The notes beneath the pieces were generated by a model. The model did not search any database. It was not told where the DNA came from and saw only the letters and a program-made list of their open reading frames with translations. Positions 56,986 through 64,000 of a stretch of DNA of 64,000 bases are shown in pieces. The position numbers and the translations under genes were made by a program. The first letter of the stretch is position 1. Every line of letters starts with the position of its first letter. The DNA is from a virus: the IMG/VR virus record IMGVR_UViG_3300009158_000034, positions 107,005-171,004 of that record. The stretch is one strand, 5' to 3'.

Positions 56986-57345
56986 TTAATAACTCAACTT
57001 TACAAAATTAACTACACCTTGTTGGAAATCTACAATCTTTGCTCTCATGTACACAAAGTTACCGGTAACATTTGTATATTGACTTGCGTTTGGATTATCA
57101 CTTCCATTGAATTCATACACATCAAACCATTGATTTTCAAGTGATGCTGGATTTGCTAGTGTAGCTTGGATAACGATGTTACCTACAATGTTTGACACAC
57201 TAAGGTTAACTGTCTGTAAATCTCTATTACCTAAGTAATAAGCAGCAGCAGGTTGAGCATTACCTACAACCGTGTAGGGTGCTGCATTACCTGGATTTAC
57301 ATAGGCTGTCTGCGGTAGCAGAATAAGTGTAGTAGATTGGCTCAT
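56986..57345 (-). CDS. Virion-structure-like protein, 119 aa
   Basis: Beta-rich and low in charge, with VNLSVSNIVGNIVIQATLAN and NVTGNFVYMRAKIVDFQQG. This strand pattern is typical of small virion proteins in T4-like cyanophages as I recall. Shares one stop/start base triplet with the 55-residue gene upstream, and precedes the RyR-like gene. Probably late. Confidence 0.7.
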   Translation of the reverse strand: MSQSTTLILLPQTAYVNPGNAAPYTVVGNAQPAAAYYLGNRDLQTVNLSVSNIVGNIVIQATLANPASLENQWFDVYEFNGSDNPNASQYTNVTGNFVYMRAKIVDFQQGVVNFVKLSY

Positions 57346-57512
57346 TATGCTCGTACCACTTCTACTACAATACTTTCACCGACTAATTCTTGTGCAACTT
57401 GTTCTAACGCAGCTTGAACATCTGCACCTACAAGTCCACCATTGTCGGTGTCTGAATCTTTAACGATTTTACTAAATTTGATGACTACTACATCTTCTAC
57501 AATCTTTGCCAT
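57345..57512 (-). CDS. Small structural-operon protein, 55 aa
   Basis: ATG at 57510-57512 with GGAG nine bases upstream. The product (MAKIVEDVVVIKFSKIVKDS then GLVGADVQAALEQVAQELVG) has a strand-helix plan. I recall this gene beside the 119-residue virion-like protein in related phages. A GATAAATA box at 57538-57545 drives it. Confidence 0.68.
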   Translation of the reverse strand: MAKIVEDVVVIKFSKIVKDSDTDNGGLVGADVQAALEQVAQELVGESIVVEVVRA

Positions 57513-57537
57513 GGTAAATACTCCATTATTAATAGAG

Positions 57538-57545
57538 TATTTATC
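57538..57545 (-). promoter_or_regulatory. Late-promoter-like box GATAAATA
   Basis: GATAAATACTCTAT on the minus strand, 25 bases before the small structural gene; identical 14-mer at 51754. Confidence 0.55.
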
Positions 57546-57548
57546 ATT

Positions 57549-58277
57549 TCAGACAGGTACGGGTCGCTTTTCTAATTTATAGCGTTTTCCAAGCATATGT
57601 CCATACATTAATATCAAATAGCTTAGTGTACTTTCATTGTCATAGTCAATAGAATGATTTCCGCTAGTATAGCGATATTGCCAACTATTAATTGAAGCAA
57701 TTGGGCGTCTAATATAGTCATTTAACCATATTTTCAATGCATTACTTGGAACCAATTCTTTACTTTTCTTGATGGTATCGTGCAAATCTTTAATAAAATC
57801 TCTTTCTTCAATATACTTAGATTTTAAATAAATTCTATACTTGTGCTTTGGCTCATTGACATAATACTTTGTACCAGCAAACTGCTCCAATTGCACTTCT
57901 GTGATTTTTACGGTAACTAGTCCAAGATCCTTCAATGTAAGCAACAAATCTAAATTGTTGCTGTACACTGACATAGTATCCATCTCAAGTCTGAAAGTTA
58001 CTAATCCGGGATTTTTGTTACTGTTACGCCAATCAATGAAGTTATTAAGTTCATTGATTTTCTCCATCGTTACTGCTTTTCTATCTGCTCGTACCTTGCG
58101 ATATCCGGTCTCATTCAATCTCCTAATCAACTCACCCGGAGATTTAACATAATTAGTGAATGCTAATCCATCGATAGTAAATTTAGCCCGATATCTATAG
58201 TTGTTGTAATAATTAGTTTCCTTATATTCATAAAAATCAATATTAGGAATGTTTTCAACTGACCTCAATAATCCCAT
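57549..58277 (-). CDS. Hypothetical protein, 242 aa
   Basis: A soluble, Tyr/Arg/Lys-rich protein with no motif I know (KFTIDGLAFTNYVKSPGELI). It overlaps the ClpA-like gene by 23 bases. Function unknown. Confidence 0.68.
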   Translation of the reverse strand: MGLLRSVENIPNIDFYEYKETNYYNNYRYRAKFTIDGLAFTNYVKSPGELIRRLNETGYRKVRADRKAVTMEKINELNNFIDWRNSNKNPGLVTFRLEMDTMSVYSNNLDLLLTLKDLGLVTVKITEVQLEQFAGTKYYVNEPKHKYRIYLKSKYIEERDFIKDLHDTIKKSKELVPSNALKIWLNDYIRRPIASINSWQYRYTSGNHSIDYDNESTLSYLILMYGHMLGKRYKLEKRPVPV

Positions 58278-60516
58278 CTTCGTTCACCTTGGCTGTTAGT
58301 TTATGTGTTACTGCAAAATCAATTGCACCTTCGTTCATCACTACATTGATTGTAGCAGATTTAATACGTTCAAACAAGACTTTTTTACTTAGAGGTACCC
58401 GAATCAATTCATCAATCTTGCGACTTAATGGTCGTGCGCCCATCTTCTTATCGTATCCTTGCTCTGCCAAATACTCAACTACTGGTTCACTTAGATTCAA
58501 TACAATATCATGCTTGTCAACCAAACTCTTTTTCAAGTCATCGGTAAACTTGATAACAATCTTCTTAATCGCAAGTGTATCCAATTTGTTAAACTTGCAA
58601 ATCAAGTCAACACGATTTCTAAACTCGGGCTTGAAGAATTCTTTCAATGCTTTGTCATCTTCACCGGTCTTCTCTTGTGTGCCGAAGCCGATGTTGTTGC
58701 GTTCGCTATCACTACTACCTAAATTACTGGTCATGATAATGATACTGTTCTTACAGTTAACTTGCTTACCATTACTTCCAGTGATATGACCTTCGTCCAA
58801 CATCTGCAAGAAGATGTTAAAGATATCTGGATGTGCTTTCTCAACTTCATCAAACAACATGATCGAATGTGGGTTCTTGCTCAAGTCATTGATCAATCGT
58901 CCACCTGACACTTGACTATCACCAAACCCAACATAACCCGGGGGAGGTCCAATCAAACTACTTACGCTATGTTTTTCTGAGTATTCGCTCATGTCATACT
59001 TAAGCAACGGCATGTCTAAATTCTTGCTTAGTAGTTTAGCAAGTTCAGTCTTACCGGTACCAGTTGGTCCCAAGAACAAGAAACTACCTGTTGGCTTAGT
59101 GTCATTACCAATACCAGCAAAGTTAACATAGACTCGCTCAAGTACCTGTTGTACAGTTTCATCTTGTCCGTATAGTTTGTCTTTGATGTTTGATTCTAAA
59201 TTTTGAATCAATTCAAAGTTATCACCCTTCATTTTATCAGCAGGTACTCCAGTGAATCGTTCAACTTGGTCAAACACAAGTTCTTTAGTAATGATTGCAC
59301 CTTTGTTTTCTGCTACACGCTGTTTAGCACAAGCAGCATCAAGCAAATCAATAGATTTATCTGGGTTCTTACGGTCATGAATATAGCGGTCAGCACTTTC
59401 AACTGCTGCTTTGATTGCCTCATCAGTAATTTCAACATTGTGAAAATCATTTAGTCTAAGACTCAATCCATTAAGAATGCGAATTGTTGTATCGTGGTTA
59501 GGTTCATCAACTGAGATACGATAGAACCTACGCATCAACGCACGGTCCTTCTCAAAGCTATCATAGTATTCTTCCCATGTTGTACTAGCAATAACTTTAA
59601 GAGTACCTTTAGTAATTGCAGGTTTAATCATGTTACTGAAATCAACCGACCCATTGTTAGCACCACCTGCGCCTTGCATAGTATGTGCCTCGTCAATAAA
59701 AAGAATAGTCTTTTTCTTTGTGTTCAATGCCTCAAGTACTTGCTTAACCTTTTCCTCAAAGTCACCGCGATACTTACTACCTGCAAGTAGTGACCCAATC
59801 TCTAAACTGTATAGTTGATGGTCTTGCAAGAATTCAGGCACTTCTTTATTAATCATCATCTGTGCTAGACCTTCAGCAATTGCTGTTTTACCAACACCAG
59901 GATCACCGACCATCAATACATTACTCTTAAACCGTTTAGCAAGTACGTTAATGATATCATCAAGTTCTTTGCTACGACCAATCAATGGCTCAAGTTTACC
60001 TTGTGCTGCTAGTTGTGTCAGGTTGATTGTGTATTCTTCTAGTATCTCATCAGCTTGGTTCTCTGTTAGATTTCCAGTCTCACCATGCTTATAATGTTTT
60101 TGCCAATGTGATACAAATTCGTTTTTGTTAATTCCGTATTTCAACAAGAAATAATGTGCATGGCTATTGCCTTCTGACGCAATGCTTAAGTATAAGTCAA
60201 CAGTAGTAACCTGTCTACGACCACTAAACAATACTTGTGTGACGCAACGATTCATAACACGCTCTAAACTATTTGTTTTGCGTGGAACTACATCGTCATC
60301 TTTGCTTACGATAGCATGTAAACTATCTAAGTATGCATTAATCTCTTGATCCATTGTTTCAACGTCTGCACCAAAACTATGCAAACATTTTTTGAATGAA
60401 TTATGATTTATCAGTCCAAGTAGTAAATGTTCCACGGTTACATATTGATGTTTTCTTTCTTTAGCATAATGAATCGCTTGTTCAATAATACTATCTATTT
60501 CGGGTGAATGGTTCAT
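58255..60516 (-). CDS. clpA: ClpA-like AAA+ unfoldase with IGF loop
   Basis: A 753-residue two-ring Hsp100, the length of E. coli ClpA (758). The N domain (about 1-145) is followed by D1 with Walker A GDPGVGKT (about 203-210) and D2 with GPTGTGKT (about 480-487). There is no ClpB middle domain. An IGF tripeptide in the D2 loop (NNIGFGTQ) is the ClpP-docking signature, so it could pair with host ClpP. No phage ClpP is seen. It would redirect host proteolysis or remodel complexes. Overlaps the DnaJ-like gene by four bases, so the two chaperones are co-expressed. Confidence 0.93.
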   Translation of the reverse strand: MNHSPEIDSIIEQAIHYAKERKHQYVTVEHLLLGLINHNSFKKCLHSFGADVETMDQEINAYLDSLHAIVSKDDDVVPRKTNSLERVMNRCVTQVLFSGRRQVTTVDLYLSIASEGNSHAHYFLLKYGINKNEFVSHWQKHYKHGETGNLTENQADEILEEYTINLTQLAAQGKLEPLIGRSKELDDIINVLAKRFKSNVLMVGDPGVGKTAIAEGLAQMMINKEVPEFLQDHQLYSLEIGSLLAGSKYRGDFEEKVKQVLEALNTKKKTILFIDEAHTMQGAGGANNGSVDFSNMIKPAITKGTLKVIASTTWEEYYDSFEKDRALMRRFYRISVDEPNHDTTIRILNGLSLRLNDFHNVEITDEAIKAAVESADRYIHDRKNPDKSIDLLDAACAKQRVAENKGAIITKELVFDQVERFTGVPADKMKGDNFELIQNLESNIKDKLYGQDETVQQVLERVYVNFAGIGNDTKPTGSFLFLGPTGTGKTELAKLLSKNLDMPLLKYDMSEYSEKHSVSSLIGPPPGYVGFGDSQVSGGRLINDLSKNPHSIMLFDEVEKAHPDIFNIFLQMLDEGHITGSNGKQVNCKNSIIIMTSNLGSSDSERNNIGFGTQEKTGEDDKALKEFFKPEFRNRVDLICKFNKLDTLAIKKIVIKFTDDLKKSLVDKHDIVLNLSEPVVEYLAEQGYDKKMGARPLSRKIDELIRVPLSKKVLFERIKSATINVVMNEGAIDFAVTHKLTAKVNEDGIIEVS

Positions 60517-61316
60517 TTTTGATTCCTTTGTTGTTTGTATGCTGCAATAGTATTTACTAATTGTTCGTCTATGATATCAGGTATGAATGGCTTAAACAAT
60601 ATAATTTGGTCTCCGTAAACTGTTGAGTTAGGTATAGGCATCCCATGCCCTGCTAATTTTAATTGCATATATGGTTGTGTTTTTGGTTTAACTGTAACCT
60701 CTAATGTCTTTCCAGACAATGTTGTGAATTCAAAAGTTGTTCCAACAATTAAATCTAATACTGATATCGGGTGATTACATGATAAATCATTACCTTGTCT
60801 ATCATATTTAAGATGGTTCTCCACTCTGAAATCTACCATTAAACTAGCACCATCTATGACATTATCAATACGCATCTGATTGCCGTTGTTAATTCCTTTA
60901 GGTACTTGGATAGTAATAGCATGAGTGTTAGTGGGTGTTTGTAATTTTAATATTTGCTCTCCACCATAATATGCTTGTTCAAGTGTGATTCCTACTGTGG
61001 TTCTAAATGTTTGTGGTTGTTTGCGCTGTTGGCTAAACGGGTCAAACGGGTTGCCTCCGCCAAACATCTGACTAAAGATATGTTCAAACCCTGGGGGAAC
61101 ACCAGCTTGCTGATGAAATCCTTGGGGAGCAGGATTGTCGTATTGTTGTCGTTTGTTTGTATCGCTTAGTGTATCATAAGCGGCTTGAATATCTTGGAAT
61201 TTAGCCTTGTCTCCGCCCTTGTCAGGATGATGCTGACTGGCTAGTTTCCTATATGCTTTTTTAATTTCGTCAGGTGATGCGTTTTTAGCTACACCTAATG
61301 TAGTATAATGATCCAT
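60513..61316 (-). CDS. DnaJ/CbpA-type Hsp40 co-chaperone
   Basis: A 267-residue J-domain protein. The HPD motif is at 30-32; a Gly/Phe/Gln-rich linker (about 70-105) and C-terminal beta domains follow. There is no zinc-finger CxxCxGxG region, so it is a CbpA-like type II Hsp40. It would recruit host DnaK. The ATG lies six bases after TATAAT of its promoter, implying a leaderless mRNA, and it heads the ClpA operon. Confidence 0.92.
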   Translation of the reverse strand: MDHYTTLGVAKNASPDEIKKAYRKLASQHHPDKGGDKAKFQDIQAAYDTLSDTNKRQQYDNPAPQGFHQQAGVPPGFEHIFSQMFGGGNPFDPFSQQRKQPQTFRTTVGITLEQAYYGGEQILKLQTPTNTHAITIQVPKGINNGNQMRIDNVIDGASLMVDFRVENHLKYDRQGNDLSCNHPISVLDLIVGTTFEFTTLSGKTLEVTVKPKTQPYMQLKLAGHGMPIPNSTVYGDQIILFKPFIPDIIDEQLVNTIAAYKQQRNQK

Positions 61317-61322
61317 TCAATT

Positions 61323-61351
61323 ATTATAGCACAACATTATGCTAATGTCAA
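61323..61351 (-). promoter_or_regulatory. Sigma70-like promoter for the DnaJ-ClpA operon
   Basis: Minus strand TTGACA (61346-61351), 17-base spacer ending TGC, TATAAT (61323-61328); ATG six bases after the -10. Confidence 0.85.
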
Positions 61352-61356
61352 CACCT

Positions 61357-61956
61357 TTAGTTAGCGCCGGCAACCTTTTCTTTAGTACGACCGTATGCTG
61401 CAATACCCAAAACAGCACCCATAGCGATATGATATAGTCCTGCACCTTGTAGTGTCAATGGTTGCCATTGACTAGTTACTGCACCTTTACTGAGTGCTTG
61501 TAGTAGACTCCAAAGAATTGGGAACACAATGAAATCAGTAAGGCATGTAGCCATATATAGCCATCCCATTGCGGGACGCCATTTTGAATTTATCCAATGT
61601 TCACTTTCTTTATCATTTGCAACTAATACATCAGCACCGCTTGCTGCATTAGTGGGTGCTGCACCAGTTAGTACTGGTTGTTGTCCACTTGATTGATTGA
61701 TGTTTTGAGTACTTCCAAATCCTGTGTTTGGTTGTTGGTTGAAGCTAGGGGAGTTAAAACTGTTTTGATTGAATCCAGACGCTCCCGTTCCAAACGTTGA
61801 ATTTCCACCAAAGCCTGTTGTAGTATTTGTTGTTCCATAAGTACTTCCTTGTGGAAATTGCGGAATTGTTGGATCCGCTGCTAACAAATCATGTTGATCA
61901 TCACTCTTTGCTACTGCTAAATCTGTTGACGCTTTTTGTGCTAGAATAGTTGCCAT
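61357..61956 (-). CDS. Holin-like membrane protein with FG-rich N-terminal tail, 199 aa
   Basis: Residues 40-110 are a disordered Asn/Gly/Phe/Ser/Gln tract (GFGGNST, FGTGASGFNQ, TGFGSTQ). Residues 123-195 hold two hydrophobic helices: AMGWLYMATCLTDFIVFPIL and AMGAVLGIAAYG with the RTKEK end. The second part matches phage holin-like proteins (SKWRPAMGW then PLTLQGAGLYHIAMG). The FG-rich tail is unusual. Likely a late lysis or membrane protein, though a virion role cannot be ruled out. Confidence 0.68.
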   Translation of the reverse strand: MATILAQKASTDLAVAKSDDQHDLLAADPTIPQFPQGSTYGTTNTTTGFGGNSTFGTGASGFNQNSFNSPSFNQQPNTGFGSTQNINQSSGQQPVLTGAAPTNAASGADVLVANDKESEHWINSKWRPAMGWLYMATCLTDFIVFPILWSLLQALSKGAVTSQWQPLTLQGAGLYHIAMGAVLGIAAYGRTKEKVAGAN

Positions 61957-61957
61957 T

Positions 61958-62506
61958 TTATAATCCTGCCATTGCTATGTATGCTTGTATCTCACTATCT
62001 GGTTTACCATATAATTTTACAGTTTCTAGTCCGGCGCGTCTACGCATCTCATTTAAATCTTCTTGGTTTTCTTCTTCAACACGATATTCGTGTGGACTAA
62101 TAGTAATTACTTGCTTCAATACTTCCGGGTCAGCATCGTATTCTTCTTCATCAATAGAAATAGTCCAATCATTTATTGTTAACTCGGTAAGTGTTTCTAA
62201 ATCATCAATCAATTCTACAATGCGTTCTGGAACTTTTGTTCTACGCTTCATCTCAACAAATACTAGATACTTACCAGGACTTAATTCACCTTCGCTTAAG
62301 CTAGAATCTAGTATCCAATCATATCCACGCTCAAACCAGTCAACCAAATCATTTCCTGCTGCTTCGCTTTTAACAACAAATGCCAATGTAACAATGTCAC
62401 TGTCTTTGCCCATCTTAGCAGCATACTCATCTACAGAAACGGTAGGTTCTATTTGATCTACCATATCCAAATAATCTAAGCCTTCATTAATGATTCTTCT
62501 TGTCAT
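61958..62506 (-). CDS. Conserved phage protein with (I/L)-X-E start, 182 aa
   Basis: Begins MTRRIINEGLDYLDMVDQI (INE-G). The body is acidic alpha/beta: DIVTLAFVVKSEAAGNDLVD and PGKYLVFVEMKRRTKVPERI. I recall conserved relatives in marine and freshwater T4-like phages without function. One base separates it from the holin-like gene. Virion-associated by context. Confidence 0.72.
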   Translation of the reverse strand: MTRRIINEGLDYLDMVDQIEPTVSVDEYAAKMGKDSDIVTLAFVVKSEAAGNDLVDWFERGYDWILDSSLSEGELSPGKYLVFVEMKRRTKVPERIVELIDDLETLTELTINDWTISIDEEEYDADPEVLKQVITISPHEYRVEEENQEDLNEMRRRAGLETVKLYGKPDSEIQAYIAMAGL

Positions 62507-62514
62507 GTTATACC

Positions 62515-63129
62515 TTACATTGGGGCTGCGGTTCCGGCGGCGGGCGGAGCACCTGGTGGCATACCGCCCATTCCTGCATCGCCTGCCTCTTGTTCTTCTG
62601 TGTCTTGCCCATCGTCTTTATCTAAATCTTCATCGTATGAATTATCTAATTCTTCCAGATCAATTGTCTGTCCAGCTAAGTCAATAGAACCTTCTTTGAT
62701 ATCATCTAGTAATTCTTTAGGAATCTCAATGTAAACAAACCAAACCTTCTTTGGTTTCATCTTTGGATATCTACCACCAGGAACAAAATCTTCGTAATCT
62801 TTAACTTCTACTGGAACTTCTATCTCGCTTTTAGCAAACTTAACTTTACACCCAATTGCTACTAATCGTCTAGCACCCTTTGGATTTGGCATTAAATCAT
62901 ATGGCCACATGAATATGCAGTTGACAGAATAGCGTTTTACCATTGGACCTTGGACTAATTCACCTAGTTCCCAGTTTCTGTATGCATATAAATCAGATTC
63001 ATCTAGTACTCTTTCAAAGTCTAGCAGGGTATTCATTGAACCATCGCTGGTAAATATGCCCTTTACGGTGTCAATAATGCTGACGTAATCAACATTGTCA
63101 AAGAAATTGTCGGCGGTTTCGTGCTTCAT
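62515..63129 (-). CDS. Conserved phage protein, 204 aa
   Basis: Globular N-terminal two-thirds (YRNWELGELVQGPMVKRYSV, KKVWFVYIEIPKELL) and an acidic, then Gly/Pro/Ala-rich tail. Conserved next to the previous gene in relatives, as I recall. The ATG lies five bases after a GATAAATA box at 63135-63142, so it may be translated from a leaderless late mRNA. Confidence 0.72.
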   Translation of the reverse strand: MKHETADNFFDNVDYVSIIDTVKGIFTSDGSMNTLLDFERVLDESDLYAYRNWELGELVQGPMVKRYSVNCIFMWPYDLMPNPKGARRLVAIGCKVKFAKSEIEVPVEVKDYEDFVPGGRYPKMKPKKVWFVYIEIPKELLDDIKEGSIDLAGQTIDLEELDNSYDEDLDKDDGQDTEEQEAGDAGMGGMPPGAPPAAGTAAPM

Positions 63130-63134
63130 TAATA

Positions 63135-63142
63135 TATTTATC
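63135..63142 (-). promoter_or_regulatory. Late-promoter-like box GATAAATA
   Basis: Five bases upstream of the ATG at 63129 on the minus strand. Confidence 0.5.
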
Positions 63143-63299
63143 TTTTATTGATTATTAGCACTAATAAGAAATACTTGACCGTAGCCTTATATTTAGTCTA
63201 CAGAATTGTGTTAAAAGTATGTTACTTTACATCATCAAAATTCATTTAAATAATAATGAGTATTATGAGTACTCACGCTCTTATGAAGGAGAATTTACA

Positions 63300-64000
63300 T
63301 TGAGCAAACGGAAAACCAGTGCTTTACGCACTACCCAGCAAGATCCTCGCTTTACAAGCAAAAAAACAAATCAAACTTTTTACATGAAAGAATCAAAAAC
63401 AATAGACTTTTCACAGGCTCAGAAATCTGTACGTATCAATAAAAGACCCGTACAGTTAGTTCCCAAATCACTGAATCAAGAAAATTACATTATCGCACTA
63501 TTAGATGAGAACACCGATATCGTTGTTGTCACTGGTCCTGCGGGCACAGGTAAAACTTATTTGGCGATGCAAGCAGCTATTAAAGCAATGCGTGATGGTG
63601 AATGTGATAGAATCATATTATCCAGACCGGCAGTAGGGGTAGATGATGAAAAACACGGGTTCTTGCCCGGTGATATCAATCAAAAGATGGAACCGTGGAC
63701 AAGACCATTAATGGATGTATTACGTGAGTACTACACACAGTCAGAAATTACTCATATGTTAGAAGAACAAATCATAGAGATTGCCCCATTGGCATTCTGT
63801 CGTGGTCGTAACTTCAAACATAGTTGGGTAGTGTTAGATGAAGCGCAAAATGCAACACCTGGTCAACTCAAAATGATTATGACTAGAATCGGCGTTGGCA
63901 GTAAGATTGTAATTACTGGCGATATTGAACAAGCCGATAGAAAATCAGCCGACAATGGGCTACTAGACTTACAAAATCGATTGAGGAAGGGGGTGATACC
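63300..64000 (+). CDS. phoH: PhoH-like ATPase (3' end cut by window edge)
   Basis: A plus-strand frame from TTG 63300-63302, with AAGGAG eight bases upstream; no in-frame ATG precedes it. Walker A GPAGTGKT at about 79-86 and the Walker B WVVLDEAQNATP identify a PhoH-type RNA helicase-like ATPase. LSRPAVGVDDEKHGFLPGD and TGDIEQADRKSADNGL are diagnostic of the family. PhoH genes are widespread in marine phages; their role is unsettled. At least 233 residues are seen; the C terminus is off the window. It diverges from the minus-strand structural genes, with a 170-base region between that shows no convincing plus-strand sigma70 promoter. Confidence 0.93.
   Translation, partial: MSKRKTSALRTTQQDPRFTSKKTNQTFYMKESKTIDFSQAQKSVRINKRPVQLVPKSLNQENYIIALLDENTDIVVVTGPAGTGKTYLAMQAAIKAMRDGECDRIILSRPAVGVDDEKHGFLPGDINQKMEPWTRPLMDVLREYYTQSEITHMLEEQIIEIAPLAFCRGRNFKHSWVVLDEAQNATPGQLKMIMTRIGVGSKIVITGDIEQADRKSADNGLLDLQNRLRKGVI

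Noticed and set aside
63130-63299. Plus-strand sigma70 promoter for phoH
   Set aside because: A TTGACC is present but no acceptable -10 lies 16-18 bases downstream.
1-64000. tRNA genes
   Set aside because: No cloverleaf-like sequence was noticed in the intergenic gaps, all of which are under 300 bases; a dedicated tRNA search was not possible.

Overview
The window is a contiguous piece of a large, AT-rich, T4-like tailed-phage genome, most probably a myovirus from an aquatic sample. The T4-type replication proteins are here (family B DNA polymerase ending in a clamp-binding-like peptide, gp45-like sliding clamp, RNase H-like 5'-3' exonuclease, DsbA-like small protein, thymidylate synthase, PhoH-like ATPase). 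So are putative virion and internal-head proteins and a holin-like protein. Capsid, terminase, portal and tail genes are not in the window. The host cannot be read directly. A Bug/TctC-type periplasmic binding protein, a family greatly expanded in Betaproteobacteria, hints at a freshwater betaproteobacterium; this is inference only. I saw no tRNA, rRNA, CRISPR array or insertion sequence.

Layout. 1-8 kb: membrane protein fragment, epimerase, thymidylate synthase, a VWA-metallopeptidase plus MoxR-type AAA+ pair, SprT-like protein. 8-11 kb: small early-type genes under near-identical sigma70-like promoters, and a secreted polysaccharide-lyase-like lipoprotein. 11-20 kb: many tiny overlapping genes including a tandem family of MNERI paralogues, an SPFH/prohibitin-like protein, a conserved Trp-rich protein and the exonuclease. 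20-23 kb: ParB-like protein and UV-damage endonuclease. 23-27 kb: plus-strand late-type operon with a modular protein punctuated by GVAE motifs, a secreted Cys-rich protein and a GP88-like fusion. 27-38 kb: epimerase, glycosyltransferases and a 7-deazaguanine DNA-modification set (QueE, QueD, FolE, DpdA-like transglycosylase). 38-43 kb: clamp, polymerase, DsbA-like, TilS-like. 43-47 kb: metallopeptidase, 2OG oxygenase, sulfotransferase-like, Bug protein, methyltransferase, secreted nuclease, Dps. 47-63 kb: very long Ala/Gln-rich internal-protein-like genes, a nucleotidyltransferase-acetyltransferase fusion, glycosyltransferase, nucleotidyltransferase fusion, RyR-like protein, structural proteins, ClpA-like and DnaJ-like chaperones, holin-like protein, then a divergent PhoH gene running off the end.

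How the parts work together. Most genes are on the minus strand, packed with 1-4 base stop/start overlaps, so translational coupling is likely. Two promoter classes are visible: strong sigma70-like promoters (TTGACA, 17 bases, TATAAT) in front of early/replication genes, and GATAAATA boxes resembling T4 late promoters in front of virion-type genes. In both classes some start codons lie at a fixed, very short distance from the box, predicting leaderless mRNAs. Several virion-type proteins begin with a short (I/L)-X-E peptide like the capsid-targeting sequence of T4 internal proteins, and three of them, plus a nucleotidyltransferase fusion, carry internal GVAE-type sites, suggesting processed head cargo.
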